Positions 63,124 to 64,000 of a stretch of DNA of 64,000 nt are shown here, in pieces. The position numbers were made by a program, and so were the translations under genes. Each line of letters starts with the position of its first letter. The first letter of the stretch is position 1. The notes below the pieces were generated by a model, which did not search any database, was not told where the DNA came from, and saw nothing but the letters and a program-made list of their open reading frames with translations. The DNA lies in NCBI GenBank assembly GCA_013397935.1, contig VZRN01001305.1, forward strand, positions 614,476 to 678,475, given 5' to 3'. This stretch comes from Dasyornis broadbenti (lineage: Eukaryota; Chordata; Aves; Passeriformes; Dasyornithidae).

Positions 63124-63248
63124 CACCTTCTCCAGTCAGTAGTGTGAAAAAAGGAAAGATAACTAAAAATAGCATCTCCCTTTCCTGGCAGGAGCCAGAT
63201 CGACCCAATGGCATCATCCTGGAATACGAAATCAAATATTTTGAAAAG
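63124..63248 (+). CDS. EPHA5: EPHA5 exon 6: first half of second fibronectin type III domain
   Basis: This 125-bp exon has a good pyrimidine tract and acceptor (TTCTCTTGTCTTGCAG, AG at 63122-63123) and a donor AAG|GTGTGA at 63249. Its first two bases CA complete the Ala codon begun in exon 5, giving NQAAPSPVSSVKK. It then encodes the A, B and C strands of FN3-2, including SISLSWQEPDRPNGIILEYE and ending KYFEK. The WQEPDRPNG and EYEIKYFEK motifs are hallmarks of EphA receptors, and the KKGK and YFEK versions point to EphA5. It ends on a codon boundary, so the next exon should start in phase 0, as expected for Eph genes. A second GT at 63251 would break this phase and is not preferred. FN3-2 is the membrane-proximal ectodomain module. 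Confidence 0.95.
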
Positions 63249-64000
63249 GTGTGATGGACTGATTGCTGAGCTTCCCAAGTACCTTCTCTTTATTGTTTTC
63301 TTCTTTTAGTTATAATTGTTTGAGTCATGGAAGGGAATGGAGAGACTTTATGCATAAATCAATGTCAGATGGATTTTGCAGTAAATGATAAGGAAGACTT
63401 GAAATGAGGGTGTTGTTTTCCATTAGTGTGCCACTTCTCTTGAACAAATACATTAAATCTGCGTGTCAGATTCCTCTCCGGCCTTATCACATTAAGGCAG
63501 AGCCTGCTCATTTGTTAAAAATAGAAGGGGTTGGGGACTGAGCATCTGTCTCCTCCTAGAAACATCAGGCAATCCCTTGCCTTTGGTATTTCAATTTCTC
63601 ACTTCATTTTCCATCCACTGTCAAAGGAGAGGAGAAGGGGGTTGATCGGAAAAGAAGAACAAGAGATTGTATGTGCCCTGATATGAAGAAGGGCATCCTG
63701 GCTTTAAAAGTTGCTGGTGTTTTCCTGCTCTTGGTCTCAATTTGAAGGGAAGCACTCTTCCTACAAAACTTGCCTCCCCTAGTCTTCATTTCAAATGGTG
63801 ACTTGTTCTCTTCCTGCAAAATTAATGTAGTTTAAATGGAAATGGTTACAAATGCACTGTATCAAAATAGTATATTTTGAGTGATGCGGCCTTAAATCTT
63901 AGATTCCCAGAAATCAGGTTTTCAGGATTTGACTAAATAACAAATTTTTGCCTTAGCTGGAACTGTAAGGTGTTCTTTTTTCTTCCAAAACATACAGGCT
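63249..64000 (+). other. EPHA5: Intron 6 of EPHA5 (5' portion)
   Basis: This sequence follows the exon 6 donor GTGTGA and runs to the window edge. It contains no repeats or ORFs of note. A pyrimidine-rich stretch and CATACAG occur at 63971-63997, three bases before the end. The next exon in EphA5 should open with an Asp-Gln-Glu reading, and the visible GCT does not fit this, so I do not call an exon there. Confidence 0.8.

Larger units (their letters stand above)
1..64000 (+). other. EPHA5: Internal part of the EPHA5 gene (exons 4-6 and flanking introns)
   Basis: The three exons found lie in order on the + strand, share compatible phases and together encode the continuous middle of an EphA receptor ectodomain, so the whole window belongs to one transcription unit. 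EphA5 is a single-pass receptor tyrosine kinase that binds GPI-anchored ephrin-A ligands and acts mainly in neural development and axon guidance. I chose EPHA5 over EPHA3, EPHA4, EPHA6 and EPHA7 because the FN3 segments read VSYYIACKKCNSHSG and KKGKITKNSISLSWQEP, which match EphA5 as I remember it and differ from its paralogues. The promoter, the first three exons, and the transmembrane, kinase and SAM exons are not in the window. A protein search would settle the paralogue. Confidence 0.93.

Noticed and set aside
63971..64000. Pyrimidine tract and CATACAG at the window edge, possibly the acceptor of EPHA5 exon 7
   Set aside because: The next EphA5 exon should start in phase 0 with Asp-Gln-Glu. 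The three visible bases GCT code for Ala, so the site does not fit.
1..64000. Possible CRISPR arrays, tRNA or rRNA genes, bacterial operons or viral insertions
   Set aside because: No regularly spaced repeats, no cloverleaf or rRNA core sequences, no runs of adjacent long ORFs, and no LTR or retroviral coding blocks were seen. The window is ordinary vertebrate intron and exon sequence.

Overview
This window is a stretch of a vertebrate, most likely avian, genome. It lies inside one large protein-coding gene on the + strand, which I read as EPHA5, the EphA5 receptor tyrosine kinase (chicken Cek7). The bird assignment rests on two CR1 LINE copies that end in the avian ATTCTGTGA-type tail, on the absence of any L1- or Alu-like sequence that I could see, and on an EphA5-type protein sequence. 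The species cannot be named from this window.

Only about 1% of the window is coding. Three consecutive exons can be defined to the base from splice sites, reading frame and family homology. Exon 4 (26929-27084, 156 bp) encodes the end of the cysteine-rich ectodomain linker. Exon 5 (32768-33103, 336 bp) encodes the first fibronectin type III (FN3) domain. Exon 6 (63124-63248, 125 bp) encodes the first half of the second FN3 domain. The codon phases join perfectly (phase 2 before exon 4, 1 between 4 and 5, 1 between 5 and 6, 0 after 6). The 156/336/125 lengths and phases are those I know for Eph receptor genes. The signal peptide, ligand-binding domain, transmembrane segment, kinase and SAM domain must lie outside the window.

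Layout: 1-26928 is the 3' part of intron 3. It holds an internally deleted CR1, a poly-A tract with an AATAAA just upstream, and simple repeats. 27085-32767 is intron 4. 33104-63123 is the 30-kb intron 5, which holds four ancient MIR-like SINE fragments, a second CR1, short homopolymers and one assembly gap. 63249-64000 is the start of intron 6. There are two short runs of N (25449-25462 and 40121-40124).

No second gene, RNA gene, CRISPR array or bacterial-type system is present. The many short ORFs elsewhere look like chance ORFs in intron sequence. The observations most worth checking are possible alternative transcript ends that would yield soluble EphA5 ectodomains. They include a strong acceptor in intron 5 (36703) followed by 54 open codons in the right phase, and open read-through after exons 5 and 4. 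Others are the possible retroposed insert ending at the A25 tract and a 186-codon antisense ORF.
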